From: Liolophura sinensis
Lineage: Eukaryota > Mollusca > Polyplacophora > Chitonida > Chitonidae
Direction: 5' to 3'
Length of the DNA: 60,000 nt
Assembly: GCF_032854445.1 (NCBI RefSeq)
Contig: NC_088302.1
Span: forward strand, 56,152,237 to 56,212,236
Below are positions 11,441 to 24,365 of the stretch, in pieces (position 1 is the first letter of the stretch; every line of letters starts with the position of its first letter). The notes below the pieces were generated by a model that was not told where the DNA came from, did not search any database, and saw only the letters and a program-made list of their open reading frames with translations. A program made the position numbers and the translations under genes.

Positions 11441-12261
11441 TATTGTGACCTGTTATGTGTGACCAGACACCAATTATTACGCTCTCTGGCCCTATTTCTA
11501 GATACCGATTAACACACTATCGTAACGCCCTTTACCAGTTGTAAGTTTTTATCTCAATCCAAACGTCCTTGTCAATGAATCACTGACTATTAATTTCAAG
11601 CATATATAAACGCCTGTTTGTCGCCCCTGGAGGTCAGAAAAGTTATAAATAAATTTACAATTTCAAACTCAAACGATCAGATAAAAATAGTTTAAGGCAT
11701 GTTCGGGGTGCTTTCTCTTTGGAGTTGATGTTCTCGCCAGCTAATTAGTGATGATCCAACTTAAATGAAGCCACATCCAGTGTCTCATTTATGTGCATGG
11801 CCTATTAACTTGAATAAAGGCGATAGTATCATTCATTGGGACCTTTAGCCCGCTAAAGTGCATAAGACAGACGACAAACTCTAAGCATGTTTGATGAACA
11901 CTGCCCAATTTTTCTATTTATTTATTTGTTTAATTGATTTTTCAAGCCGAACTCAAACCATCTTCTGGTTCACGTTTGGTGTAGATCAAACAGATATAAA
12001 TTTCCAAAACTTAACGTTTCGTTGGGAGATGGACGGGACATAACCTTAACTCCTGCCGTTTCCCAACAGACAAAAGTACTGTACAGAACTGTGCCTGTTT
12101 TTCATCCCCTTTTCATTCCCTGAGATAAGCCGTGGGTTGAACAGTCCTCTCACCATTTTGCAGATCACATGTTTACTAAGCCTTTACCTGATATAATTTG
12201 TATCACTTCGACAGACAAGCACAAAGGGTGTGCGGAAGAATGTGTTCTTTTTAAGGCTACA
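11441..12261. other. Non-coding sequence
   Basis: No gene or clear mobile element recognised between the 46-bp array and the duplicated linker. Confidence 0.4.
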
Positions 12262-12462
12262 AGGAAATTTTTCTATAACAGCTGCAGGGCCTATTAATGT
12301 TCCAACCGGAAGTAGGGGACGTTTAGCCCCAACGGGCATACTTCTGCCGACCAGCACTATTCCACCCACCGCAATGCGGTATACCGCAAGCTATGCTGTA
12401 GATAGTTCTTCACACTGACCTAAACACTTTTCATCACACGACGATATGCTTGAGATATATGA
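12262..12462. repeat. Linker segment, copy 1 of a 1561-bp duplication
   Basis: About 200 bases starting AGGAAATTTTTCTATAACAG are nearly identical to 13823-14023. The segment holds a perfect 14-base palindrome, TGCGGTATACCGCA, at 12375-12388. The second copy is displaced by exactly 1561 bases. Confidence 0.92.
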
Positions 12463-13817
12463 CCTGCCCATAACCACTAGGCACAAGACACAACACAGGC
12501 AATCTGCCCATAACCACTAGGCACAAGACACAACACAGGTAATCTGCCCATGACTACCAGGCATAAGACACAACACAGGCAATCTGCCCATAACCACTAG
12601 GCACAAGACACAACACAGGCAATCTGCCCATAACCACTAGGCACAAGACACAACACAGGCAATCTGCCCATAACCACTAGGTACAAGACACAACACAGGT
12701 AATCTGCCCATGACTACCAGGCATAAGACACAACACAGGCAATCTGCCCATAACCACTAGGCACAAGACACAACACAGGCAATCTGCCCATAACCACTAG
12801 GCACAAGACAAAACACAGGTAATCTGCCCATAACCACTAGACACAAGACACAACACAGGCAATCTGCCCATAACCACAAGGCACAAGACACAACACAGGC
12901 AATCTGCCCATAACCACTAGGCACAAGACACAACACAGGCAATCTGCCCATAACCACTAGGCACAAGACACAACACAGGCAATCTGCCCATAACCACTAG
13001 GTACAAGACACAACACAGGTAATCTGCCCATGACTACCAGGCATAAGACACAACACAGGCAATCTGCCCATAACCACTAGGCACAAGACACAACACAGGC
13101 AATCTGCCCATAACCACTAGGCACAAGACAAAACACAGGCAATCTGCCCATAACCACTAGACACAAGACACAACACAGGCAATCTGCCCATAACCACTAG
13201 GCACAAGACACAACACAGGCAATCTGCCCATAACCACCAGTTACAAGACACAACACAGGCAATCTGCCCATAACCACTAGGCACAAGACACAACACAGGC
13301 AATCTGCCCATAACCACTAGGTACAAGACACAACACAGGCAATCTGCCCATGACTACCAGACATAAGACACAACACAGGCAATCTGCCCATAACCACTAG
13401 GCACAAGACACAACAGAGGCAATCTGCCCATAACCACTAGGCACAAGACACAACACAGGCAATCTGCCCATAACCACTAGGCATAAGACACAACACAGGC
13501 AATTTGCCCACAACCACTAGGCACAAGACACAACACAGGCAATCTGCCCATAACTACCAGGTACAAGACACAGCACTGGCAATCTGCCCTTGACTACCAG
13601 GCATAAGACACAACACAGGCAATCTGCCCATGACCACTAGGCACAAGACAAAACACAGGCAATTTGCCCATAACCACTAGGCATAAGACACAACACAGGC
13701 AACCTGCGCACAACCACCAGGTTCAAGACACAATAAAGGCAATCTGCCCACAGCCACCAGGCACAAGACACAACACAGGCAATCTGCCCATACCCACCAG
13801 ACACAAGACACAACACA
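12463..13817. repeat. 40-bp tandem repeat array A, about 34 copies
   Basis: The unit reads AATCTGCCCATAACCACTAG then GCACAAGACACAACACAGGC and repeats every 40 bases. Variant units (TGACTACCAGGCATAAG; CACCAGTTACAAG) are interspersed at regular distances. Homogeneous in the middle, more diverged after 13500. Confidence 0.96.
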
Positions 13818-13822
13818 TTTAT

Positions 13823-14023
13823 AGGAAATTTTTCTATAACAGCTGCAGGGCCTATTAATGTTCCAACCGGAAGTAGGGGACGTTTAGCCCCAACGGGCAT
13901 ACTTCTGCCGACCAGCACTATTCCACCCACCGCAATGCGGTATACCGCAAGCTATGCTGTAGATAGTTCTTCACACTGACCTAAACACTTTTCATCACAC
14001 GACGATATGCTTGAGATATATGA
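13823..14023. repeat. Linker segment, copy 2 of the 1561-bp duplication
   Basis: Near-identical repeat of 12262-12462, including the palindrome TGCGGTATACCGCA at 13936-13949. It interrupts the 40-bp array and marks a large-scale duplication of linker plus array. Confidence 0.92.
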
Positions 14024-15422
14024 CCTGCCCATAACCACTAGGCACAAGACACAACACAGGCAATCTGCCCATAACCACTAGGCACAAGACACAAAACAGG
14101 TAATCTGCCCATGACTACCAGGCATAAGACACAACACAGGCAATCTGCCCATAACCACTAGGCACAAGACACAACACAGGCAATCTGCCCATAACCACTA
14201 GGCACAAGACACAACACAGGCAATCTGCCCATAACCACTAGACACAAGACACAACACAGGCAATCTGCCCATAACCACTAGGCACAAGACAAAACACAGG
14301 CAATCTGCCCATAACCACCAGTTACAAGACACAACACAGGCAATCTGCCCATAACCACTAGGCACAAGACACAACACAGGCAATCTGCCCATAACCACTA
14401 GGTACAAGACACAACACAGGCAATCTGCCCATGACTACCAGACATAAGACACAACACAGGCAATCTGCCCATAACCACTAGGCACAAGACACAACACAGG
14501 CAATCTGCCCATAACCACTAGGTACAAGACACAACACAGGTAATCTGCCCATGACTACCAGGCATAAGACACAACACAGGCAATCTGCCCATAACCACCA
14601 GGCACAAGACACAACACAGGCAATCTGCCCATAACCACTAGGCACAAGACAAAACACAGGCAATCTGCCCATAACCACTAGACACAAGACACAACACAGG
14701 CAATCTGCCCATAACCACTAGGCACAAGACAAAACACAGGCAATCTGCCCATAACCACCAGTTACAAGACACAACACAGGCAATCTGCCCATAACCACTA
14801 GGCACAAGACACAACACAGGCAATCTGCCCATAACCACTAGGTACAAGACACAACACAGGCAATCTGCCCATGACTACCAGACATAAGACACAACACAGG
14901 CAATCTGCCCATAACCACTAGGCACAAGACACAACACAGGCAATCTGCCCATAACCACTAGGCACAAGACATAGCACTGGCAATCTGCCCATAACCACTA
15001 GGCACAAAACACAACACAGGCAATCTGCCCATAACCACTAGGCATAAGACACAACACAGGCAATTTGCCCACAACCACTAGGCACAAGACACAACACAGG
15101 CAATCTGCCCTTAACTACCAGGTACAAGACACAGCACTGGCAATCTGCCCTTGACTACCAGGCATAAGACACAACACAGGCAACCTGCACACAACCACCA
15201 GGTTCAAGACACAATAAAGGCAATCTGCCCATAGCCACCAGGCACAAGACACAACACAGGCAATCTGCCCATACCCACCAGACACAAGACACAACACAGG
15301 CAATCTACCCATAATTACCAGGGACAAGACATAACACAGGCAATCTGCCCATAACCACCAGGCACAAAACACAACACAGACAATCTGCATATAATCACCA
15401 GGCACAAGACACAACAGGCAAT
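14024..15422. repeat. 40-bp tandem repeat array B, about 35 copies
   Basis: Same 40-base unit as 12463-13817, including the same order of variant units and the same diverged units (GGTTCAAGACACAATAAAGG) toward its end, as expected for a duplicated array. It ends in unique sequence after 15422. Confidence 0.96.
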
Positions 15423-15784
15423 CTTGCACATCCAAGGTGCACCGCTGTGCGGTTTGCGTGCATACATTTGACACCCATGCTGGCATAAATATTCTCTTAT
15501 AAAACGCATATCTCATATTGTCAACATTTTCTAAGCGTATAAATGATGCATGTTAAAGGTTGTAAAATGTGAGTGTAATTTATCAATGATTGTTTGCAAT
15601 ATTTGTAAAATTTCTAATGCTGAACCAAACACCGAAAAATTTAAGTTGACATAAGATAGTGTTAGATTACAACATTCTCTAAGTATTTTGTAAAGCATTA
15701 AATTTCTAACACTTCAGAATTTGTTAACCTAAAATTATAAATGTTTTATAATAGCATTTATAAGATGTCATATGTGGAAACGAG
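15423..15784. other. Non-coding AT-rich sequence
   Basis: Unique sequence between two arrays; nothing recognised. Confidence 0.4.
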
Positions 15785-16275
15785 AAGCATATAGGCAGAC
15801 CGAATACAAAACCCACCAAATCCTGAGCAGCATGATCAGGCCGAATACAAGACAAATCAAGACATGAACAGCACGATAACAAGACAAACCAAAACCTGTA
15901 CAACATAATCAGACCGAATATATAACCAACCAAATCCTGAACAGCCTGAGCGAACCAAACACAAAGCAACCAAAATATGAATATAACATGAGCAGTCCGA
16001 ATACAAACCAACTAAATCCTGAATAGCATGAACGGACCAAATACCAAGCGATCAAACCTTGAATACAGCATGAGCAGATCGAATACAAACCAGCTAAATC
16101 CTGAATAGCATGAACGGGTCAAATAGCAAGCTATCAAACCCTGAATATAGCATGAGCGGAACGAAAACAAACTAACCAAATCCTGAAAGATGGGAGGGCC
16201 GAATACAAAATTAACCAAATCCTGAACAGCATGATCAGGCCGAATAAAAAACTAACCAAATCCTGAACAGATGAG
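15785..16275. repeat. Degenerate tandem repeat, unit about 37 bp
   Basis: AACCAAATCCTGAACAGCAT followed by GAGCAGACCGAATACAA recurs about 13 times with many substitutions. Alternating variants (AGCATGAACGG / AGCATGAGCAG) suggest a two-unit higher-order period. Confidence 0.85.
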
Positions 16276-16554
16276 CGGTTCGGACACAAACCAACCAGAC
16301 AATAATCTTGTTAAATTAGGATGTATTGTTGGTATTAGCTTAACAAACTTCTCAGCTTACACCTTACATAAAAAGCAATTTGAAAGAGCTAAATGTATGC
16401 AAAATGTTGTCACTCAACTATTAGACCGACTCAAAATCTTCACGAAAAATACTCACAGTTTCATTAAATCCGAAAGGTTCAACGTGGTAAAGTTTTCATT
16501 TAACAGGTAAAACAGAGTAAAATATTCTTCCAGATACGGCGGGTGGTGTAAATA
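16276..16554. other. Non-coding spacer between arrays
   Basis: Unique sequence; the plus-strand frame at 16271-16510 has no recognisable domain and begins inside the preceding repeat. Confidence 0.35.
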
Positions 16555-18775
16555 ATGTGACGATGCTCGTGTGCTGTTATCCAGTGACAAAGTTCGTGTG
16601 TTGTAAGCCGTTGACGATGCTCGTGTGTTGTAATCCTGTGACAATGTTTGTGTGTTTTGTAATCCGCTGACAATGTTCGTATGTTGTAATCCGTTGACAA
16701 TGCTCCTGTGTTATAATTCTGTGATAATGTACGAGTGTTGTAATCCTGTGACGACGCTCGTGTGTTGAAATCAGTTGACAATTTTCGTGTGTTGTAGTCC
16801 TGTGACAATGTTAGTGTGTTGTAATCCGTTGACAATACTCGTGTGATTTAATCCACTGACAATGTTCCTTTGTTGTAATCTGTTGACATTGTTCGAGTGT
16901 TATAATCCTCTTACCATGTTCGTATGTTGTCATCCGTTGACAATGTTGATGTGATGTAAACCTGTGACCATGCTCGTGTGTTGTAATCAGTTGACAACGC
17001 TCGTGAGTGGTAATCCTGTGAAAATGTTTGTGATTTGTAATCCTGTGGCAATGTCCGAGTCTTGTAGTCCTGTGACAATGTTTGTGTGTTGTAATCCTGA
17101 GACAATGTTTGTGTGTTGTACTCCTGTGGCATTGTTCGAGTCTTGTAGTCCTGTGACAATGTTTGTGTGTTGTAATCCTGTGACAATGTTTGTGTGTTGT
17201 ACTCCTGAGGCATTGTTCGAGTGTTGTAATCCTGGGACAATATTCGTATGTTGTAATCCTGTGACGATGCTCGTGTGCTGTAGTCCTGTGACAATGTTTG
17301 TGTGTTGTAATCCTGTGACAATGTTTGTGTGTTGTACTCCTATGGCATTGTTCGAGTGTTATAATCCTGTGACAATGTTCGTATGTTGTAATCCAGTGAC
17401 AATGTTCGTATGTTGTAATCCTGTGACATTGCTCGTGTGTTGTAATCATGTGACAATGTTTTTGTGTTGTAATCCAGTGATATTGTTCGTGTGTTGTACT
17501 CCTGTGGCAATGTTCGTATGTTGTAATCCAGTGACACGGTTCGAGTGTTGCAATCCTGTGACAATGTTGGTGTTTTGTAATCCAGTGACACGGTTCGAGT
17601 GTTGTAATCATGTGACAATGTTGGTGTTTTGTAATCCAGTGACACGGTTCGAGTGTTGTAATCCAGTGACAAGGTTCGCGTGTTATAATCCTCTGACAAT
17701 GTCCGAATGTTATAATCCTGTGACAAGGTTCGAGTGTTGTAATCCTGTTACAACGTTCGAGTGTTGTAATCCTGTGACAATGTTCGAGTGTTGTAATCCT
17801 GTGGCAAAGTTCTAGTGTTATAATCCTGTGACAAAGTTCTAGTGTTGTAATCCTTTGGCAAAGTTCTAGTGTTATAACCCTATGACAATGTTCGAGTGTT
17901 GTAATTCTTTGACAAAGTTCTAGTGTTATAATCCTGTGACAATATTCGAGTGTTGTAATCCTGTGACAATGTTTGTGTTTTGTAATCCAGTGACACGGTT
18001 CGAGTGTTGTAATCCTGTGACAATGTTCGAGTGTTGTAATCCTGTGGCAAAGTTCTAGTGTTATAATCCTGTGACAAAGTTCTAGTGTTATAATCCTGAG
18101 ACAATGCTTGAGTGTTGTAATCCTGTGACAAAGTTCTAGTGTTGTAATCCTTTGGCAAAGTTCTAGTGTTATAACCCTATGACAATGTTCGAGTGTTGTA
18201 ATCCTTTGACAAAGTTCTAGTGTTATAATCCTGTGACAATATTCGAGTGTTGTAATCCTGTGACAATGTTTGTGTTTTGTACTCCAGTGACACGGTTCGA
18301 GTGTTGTAATCCTGTGACAATGTTCGAGTGTTGTAATCCTGTGGCAAAGTTCTAGTGTTATAATCCTGTGACAAAGTTCTAGTGTTATAATCCTGAGACA
18401 ATGCTTGAGTGTTGTAATCCTGTGGCAAAGTCCTAGTGTTATAATCCTGTGAAAAAGTTCTAATGTTATAACCCTATGACAAAGTTCGAGTGTTGTAATC
18501 CTGTGGCAAAGTTCTAGTGTTATAATCCTGTGACAATATTCGAGTGTTGTAATCCTGTGACAATGTTTGTGTTTTGTAATCCAGTGACACGGTTCGAGTG
18601 TTGTAATCCTGTGACAATGTTCGAGTGTTGTAATCCTGTGGCAAAGTTCTAGTGTTATAATCCTGTGACAAAGTTCTAGTGTTATAATCCTGAGACAATG
18701 CTTGAGTGTTGTAATCCTGTGGCAAAGTTCTAGTGTTATAATCCTGTGGCAGTGTTCGAGTGTTATAATCCTGTG
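16555..18775. repeat. 27-bp tandem repeat, about 82 copies, with a 297-bp higher-order period
   Basis: The unit is GTGTTGTAATCCTGTGACAA plus TGTTCGA, 27 bases or nine codons, so several frames stay open for hundreds of bases on both strands (plus strand 16964-17815; minus strand 16811-17611 and 17340-17726). From 17881 an eleven-unit block repeats at 18178 and 18475, exactly 297 bases apart. Units before about 17000 are more diverged than those after. There is no start context, signal peptide or splice support for a protein, so it is called a satellite. Confidence 0.94.
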
Positions 18776-21166
18776 ACCACTGTGCCCACGTTATGAGAAG
18801 TGTCCATGTCTTCCAGTTGCGAGGTGCGCTGCGTCCTTAACTTTACCCGATGAGAACTCACAGTGACTTAGATCAGTGAGCGCAACCATCTTACGAAAAG
18901 GGTTTCAAAAGATTTGCGCTCCATCATTTAACGTTCAGAGAAATGAACCTTCTTAAATCCGGGCTTAGTAAGGCATGATGACCAGATTACTCGAGTATAA
19001 AAGGTCACTAAGAGATCACAGTAAAAAAAGGAATTCCAAGAAATCCTATTACAAGACAAGACTTCACTTGTTGATTATCCGAGATGATCCATGGATAGGA
19101 TTAACTGAGTAAAGAAGGGAGAAAAACAAACGTAACATTATGCATACCGGAATTATTGTTATTAGTAGCAGTATTATTATAATTAGTATGACCTTCAATG
19201 AGGCACACGAGTGCACGTGTGAACAGGGATTCCTCACAGCCCGCATTGTTCTCTCTGTACAGCCGCAATAGGCGCAATTTTCATTAATATTAAAACGAAA
19301 TAATCTTAAAATGAAAACTGATATAAATACAAAACTAAAAGTAATACAGCCCGAAATAGTTCTGGCATTACATAATGTTCTACCTTAAAACTTCCCCCTG
19401 TAGTGAAACGTACATTGCACGAGACGGTCATCTCGCTCTCATTTCAAAACGGAGTTCTGCTTTATAAAATATGGTGGAGATTTACCTAACATAATATAAA
19501 CTTACGGATAAAAGATCTGATGAAAGGTCTAATTATCCCCGGTATCAGAAGCCATGGAGATAAATACTAACTGCAGTCTTCTAACTCCCCTGGGAATGGC
19601 CTAACCTAACATAGTTTTCATCAATTCCGATGGCTTCTGAGCAAGGACGCTAAACTGAAGAAGTACATAAAAAAATGTTCTCTGAATTTTTGTAGTATTT
19701 AACCTAAGCATTCGTTATAAGCATTCCAATTATTACAGAGATTACACATCTAAGTAGTACTTACGATTCACCTCACCAGGTGGCACTGCGGATAAAGTAA
19801 ACAAAATGACACTCAAAGTTAGTCTTCACAAGGGAGTTAAAAACTTACATTCCATTTCAGTTGCTTAAGTGAATGCCTGGTAATGAATAAGACCTGGTGA
19901 TGAATATGACCAGGTAATAAATCCCGATCCAGGTAAGAGATGTATCACCTTCACGATCAATCGATTGTCAGATCACTTCTGTGAGAAAACCGTGTAGTCA
20001 TCTATTGAACAGACGGTTTAGACTGATCCGCCACCTGACCATGGCTTCTCTGCTCGCGCGCAACCAATCCAATCCTGAAACCGGTACGGTGGCAGGTAGC
20101 TCGTGTTATCATCACTACTTAGCTCAACGTTACAGCCCGCTACACACGAACACCCCGCCTCTTCTTTCCCCGGAATATCATCTTAAGTGGTTGGAAATGT
20201 AACCGGATGCCTCTAGGCAGGCAGATCAGGACACACCGTGTGCCAAGCAGGGCCAAGACGGGTTTTTATGAGGACGGGGAAGAAAGAAAACAGGACAAAC
20301 TACCCTCGCCTTAAACTTGCCAGGGGCACCGACAGGACGAAAATAAGACTGTACCTCACAACACGAGCCCACATATACATATATATTACAGAGTTACGTA
20401 AGGCTAGGCCGATGTGCTCCCATAACATTACTTCAGAGAAGGTAGAAGTGAAACAAATCATCTTCATCAGAACAGCGGGATTTAAACAGCGTAGGTGTTT
20501 ACAACTGATGTGAATAGATGCACATGTATACGCAGCTTTCCAGCGTGTGAAAACCAATTCATATAAGCATCAATTAAGGCACTTAACGGTAAATTATTCT
20601 AATAAATAATATCTAAATATATTTCTTTTCATTGAAGATTTGCTACACTAGAAAACAGTTGGTTTGATAGTTAAACCCTCTGTTCTTTTGAATAATCAGT
20701 CGACGATGCCCGAAAAAACTGCAGGGCGTTGGCATAGCACATGCACAGTATTACTGGTATAGATGAAGACTTGTGATTAGACAAATGGGACACAAGCTTG
20801 AGGGCAGTTCCCCAAGGTGACACTGATGTCCTATATACCACCTTTGCCGGAAAACTGCCCGAGTCAGAAAATGATTTGTCATCGGGCATGGGATTTATTT
20901 TTTGTCGTCTTGTCCCGATTACTTTTGACCGGTGGCGACTTATATCAAAACATGGACCTTCATTTAGTATGCGAAAAAAAACCTAACAAACCAAAGGAAA
21001 GGGACGTTACTGACATGAGAGCAAAATGTTGAAGACGCGTGACTATAACCGATGGAAAACAGGCTCTCCACGAGGGACACGGCTTGGCCGTCCCTCTCAA
21101 ATTCGGCTTTTTAACAAAATAACCATCAGCAGATTAACTTGGCTTGACTTTGCCAGAATTTGCTCG
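18776..21166. other. Non-coding region, no gene recognised
   Basis: About 2.4 kb of unique sequence. Short frames at 19981-20202, 20238-20513 and 20671-20889 have no recognisable domain and no supporting splice pattern. Confidence 0.4.
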
Positions 21167-21292
21167 TTTCCCTATAACGTGCTCAAATTTCCCTATAATG
21201 TGCTCAAGTTTCCCTATAACGTGCTCAAGTTTCCCTATAATGTGCTCAAGTTTCCCTACAACGTGCTCAGGTTTCCCTATAACGTGCTCAAC
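21167..21292. repeat. 21-bp tandem repeat, 6 copies
   Basis: TTTCCCTATAACGTGCTCAA plus one base repeats six times; alternate units read ATAACG and ATAATG. Its length divisible by three keeps the plus strand open. Confidence 0.93.
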
Positions 21293-21424
21293 ACGCAGTT
21301 TAGGAATGCTTTACGAGATTTTGATCAAATCATGTACAAAGTCATTCCACATCAAACTTTTTCAAGGAAACAAGCTCAGGTCAAATTTATGAAGGGTTGA
21401 TACGGCGAGGATACCAAGTTTAAG

Positions 21425-22175
21425 AAAGGTATCAGAACAGGTAGGGTCACATGAGTGTCTATCAAATGTATCAGAACATGTAGAGTCACATGAGTGTCTA
21501 TCAAATGTATCAGAACATGTAGAGTCACATGAGTGTCTATCAAATGTATCAGAACATGTAGAGTCACATGAGTGTCTATCAAATATATCAGAACATGTAG
21601 TCACGTGAGTGTCAATCAAATGTATCAGAACATGTAGAATCACATGAGTGTATATCAAATGTATCACAACATGTAGAGTCACATGAGTGTACATCAAATG
21701 TATCAGAACATGTAGAGTCACATGAGTGTCTATCAAATGTATCAGAACATGTAGTCATATGAGTGTCTATCAAATTTATCAGAACATGTAGTCACGTGAG
21801 TGTCAATCAAATGTATCACAACATGTAGAGTCACATGAGTGTACATCAAATGTGTCAGAACATGTAGAGTCACATGAGTGTCAATCAAATGTATCAGAAC
21901 ATGTAGTCACATGAGTGTCTATCAAATGCATCAAGCACATGTAGTCACACGAGTGTCTACCAAATGTATCAGAACATGTAGAATCACATGAGTGTCTATC
22001 AAATTTATCAGGACATGTAGAGTCACATGAGTGTCTATCAAATTTATCAGGACATGTAGAGTCACATGAGTGTCTATCAAATGTATCAGAACATGTAGTC
22101 ATATGAGTGTCTATCAAATTTATCAGAACATGTAGAGTCACATGAGAGTCTATCAAATGTATCAGAACATGTAGA
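21425..22175. repeat. 39-bp tandem repeat, about 19 copies
   Basis: The unit contains TATCAGAACATGTAGAGTCA and CATGAGTGTCTATCAAATG. Some units lack three bases (TAGTCAC in place of TAGAGTCAC), giving 36-base variants. Unrelated in sequence to the 39-bp array at 2.5 kb. Confidence 0.94.
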
Positions 22176-22472
22176 GTAAAACTAGATAAGTTAACTTAGT
22201 CAAGAGCAAATTCTACGCAAGTGTGGGGATAGACAATGAGAGGACACAAACAGTACTGCCTTTCTTCGCGTCATCTCCAGTTTTCCACTCTCCATCAACA
22301 TGATCTTCGTCATAGGAGTAAAAATTCTGTTGAAGAAGTTCTATTGTCCTCCGTCCTGAGTTTGGCTTTAAAGTTTATTTTCAATGCGAGTTAGAAAGTA
22401 AAATGTTACTCTTCGCTTTCAGCTGAATAAAGGATGTCGGATTCACGACGCTGTCTTTCCAGAAAGGCTCAC
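22176..22472. other. Spacer with a 53-codon open stretch on the minus strand
   Basis: Minus strand 22216-22374 is open without an ATG and reads a charged peptide including YDEDHVDGEWKTGDDAKKG. It follows the candidate signal-peptide exon on the same strand, but no acceptor in the matching phase was found. Left as unassigned. Confidence 0.2.
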
Positions 22473-22658
22473 TTGTAAGGCATTCCCAGTTACTGCATAG
22501 CACCGTATGATATAATGTCTATCCTTGACTATATTGAAGTTAGGTAACTGATATGACATACAAACGTTTGTGGGGCGGGATTTAAGGGGATTCCCCTTCC
22601 CAGCCCATGAAAACAACGTCCAAAGTGCCAGTATAATACAGAAAATTAGTTTTGCCAT
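22473..22658 (-). CDS. Candidate first coding exon with signal peptide
   Basis: Starting at the ATG at 22656-22658, the minus strand reads 62 codons up to a donor-like CAA|GTGAGC. Residues 1-18 (KLIFCIILALWTLFSWAG core) look like a secretion signal with a basic residue, a hydrophobic stretch and small residues near a cleavage site. The rest carries two cysteines (NVC and IRC), loosely like the start of a cysteine-rich extracellular module. No following exon was recognised at lower coordinates and I do not know the family. It might be chance; the signal-peptide shape and the donor together make it worth recording. Confidence 0.3.
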
Positions 22659-23074
22659 TAAATTAGGAAAACGTCTACAGATCGCAGTAACAATGGTCGT
22701 TCAAAACGCACGATAGTTGTATCCGTTGATGAGGGATGGAAAGCCCACTGACATCTTAATACCCCTCCAATTTACCCCTCGTCTGTGTATAAACGTAGCA
22801 CTATCGTCATCTTGCGTGCACTGTCGTCATAGAGTTGTCACGTGAGCTAAGTAATGACTGACTCACAGCAGCAGATAACTTCGCAAAATTTCCATCTGAT
22901 TTCAATGCGTAAATATCTTTAAGATGAGATTCAAGATACTTTCCTTCCGTGTTGCCTTACCTCAGTGGACATAGGCCTCATTCACGGCGTACTATCTGCA
23001 CTACGCGTAATCATTCAACACATTTTGTATAAAGTAAACGGTGATAGGATTTCTTATCTAACAGTATAAATATA
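22659..23074. other. Non-coding sequence upstream of the candidate signal-peptide exon
   Basis: No gene or repeat recognised. A promoter for the 22473-22658 exon would lie here if that exon is real, but no core promoter element can be assigned. Confidence 0.3.
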
Positions 23075-23435
23075 CACCGGTCATACGAATTAGATCGCTT
23101 GAATCCAGGCGTCTGATCAGACATTCGTACATCGGCCTTACAAATTAGGCCCCTTGAATCCAGGCGTCCAATCAGACATTCGTACACAGGCCGTACGAAT
23201 CAAACCGTTTGAATCCAGGCATCCGAGCAGACATTCGTACATCGGCCGTACGAATTAGACCGCTTGAATCCAGGCGTCTGAACAGACATTCACATACCGA
23301 CCGTACGAATCAAAACAAAAACGAATCCAGGCGACTCATCAAACATTCGTACACAGGCCGTACGAATTAGGCCGTTTAATCCAGGCGTCTGATCAAACAT
23401 TCGTACACTGGCCCTACGAATCACACACCCTGAAT
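23075..23435. repeat. Tandem repeat, unit about 57 bp, 6 copies
   Basis: CGTACGAATTAGACCGCTTG, AATCCAGGCGTCTGATCAGA and CATTCGTACATCGGC recur in order six times, with variants such as CGAATCAAACCG and an insertion in the fifth copy. Confidence 0.9.
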
Positions 23436-24365
23436 CATTACAAAGACAATTTCCAAAACAACGTAGAATACAAACCGTGCACCAAAGGACTAACAAACCA
23501 TATAATGCGAGAAATGAGGATAGACTCATGCAAGAAATTCTGTCAGCGGTTATCAAGACCCTTAGCTCACTACCTGCTGGAACACCTGAGATCACATAGT
23601 GGCCTGTAAGGAAGACCTCTTGACACTCTACACTATCACAGGTGGCCTTACGGATGAGATGGGACCAGAATTGCACAGTATATACAAACGGATAGGGATA
23701 CACATGTGTGTCCTGGAGCGGTGCTGGAGAACAGGTCCGGTCGGGTCAGACAGAGCTATATCAGTCCATTACTCATACAATGTTGTTACGACATAATCAC
23801 CTAAAACATCCGCCTTAGTCAGCTTGGGGCCATACTGTAATGAACAGTAACGTGTAATTATACACTCTCCAGAACTGCTGTGTATCACCTATGAACAAGC
23901 CTTCAATCCAGCCTCTGGAGACAAAAACAACCGTGCTAAGTCTGATACAGTCATTATCCTATAGATTAGATACAAAATCGTTCAGCATGACCGGGGATGT
24001 ACCATATCTTATTGTGCTTATTGAGATTTCTCCAGGAAGGGAGTGGAATGCGGACACGTAACTTCCGTGAATGCTGATACTAACACCAAATAAAACAGAA
24101 ACGATCACGCGAAATGGCGATTAATGGAATCCGAGTCAGCTTACGGACAAACTGTCGAGTCCTAGAATTTCAGTAAGGCGCCTGGAGCCAGGTGTATGGA
24201 AGGCCAGACACAACACATTTCACCATGTACGGGACAGTTACTCACTGATTAACGTAGTTAGTGAATGAGTCGTAGCTCACCATGGTTTTGGTTTCAGAAT
24301 AACGAGTCATGCATGCCAGTTTTGGTAATTATGCGCAAAAAAAAACAAACAAACTGTTAGTTTTA
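23436..24365. other. Non-coding sequence
   Basis: A minus-strand open stretch at 23290-23703 overlaps the preceding repeat and shows no domain. Nothing supportable. Confidence 0.35.

Noticed and set aside
11910-11990. SINE-like TTTATTTATTTGTTTAATTG
   Set aside because: Only the A/T-rich tail resembles the SINE; the diagnostic TACTCAAGAATATTTCAC block is absent.
12463-13817. CRISPR-like array (regular 40-bp repeats)
   Set aside because: There are no unique spacers; the repeats are contiguous and the genome is eukaryotic.
12757-15516. Series of 69- to 133-codon minus-strand frames
   Set aside because: Same translated 40-bp satellite repeated; each ends where a variant unit introduces a stop.
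16964-17815. 283-codon plus-strand frame as a Cys-rich repeat protein
   Set aside because: Explained by the 27-bp (nine-codon) unit, and the opposite strand is equally open.
20671-21032. Overlapping short frames as a gene
   Set aside because: No domain, no splice support, and opposite-strand frames are equally open.
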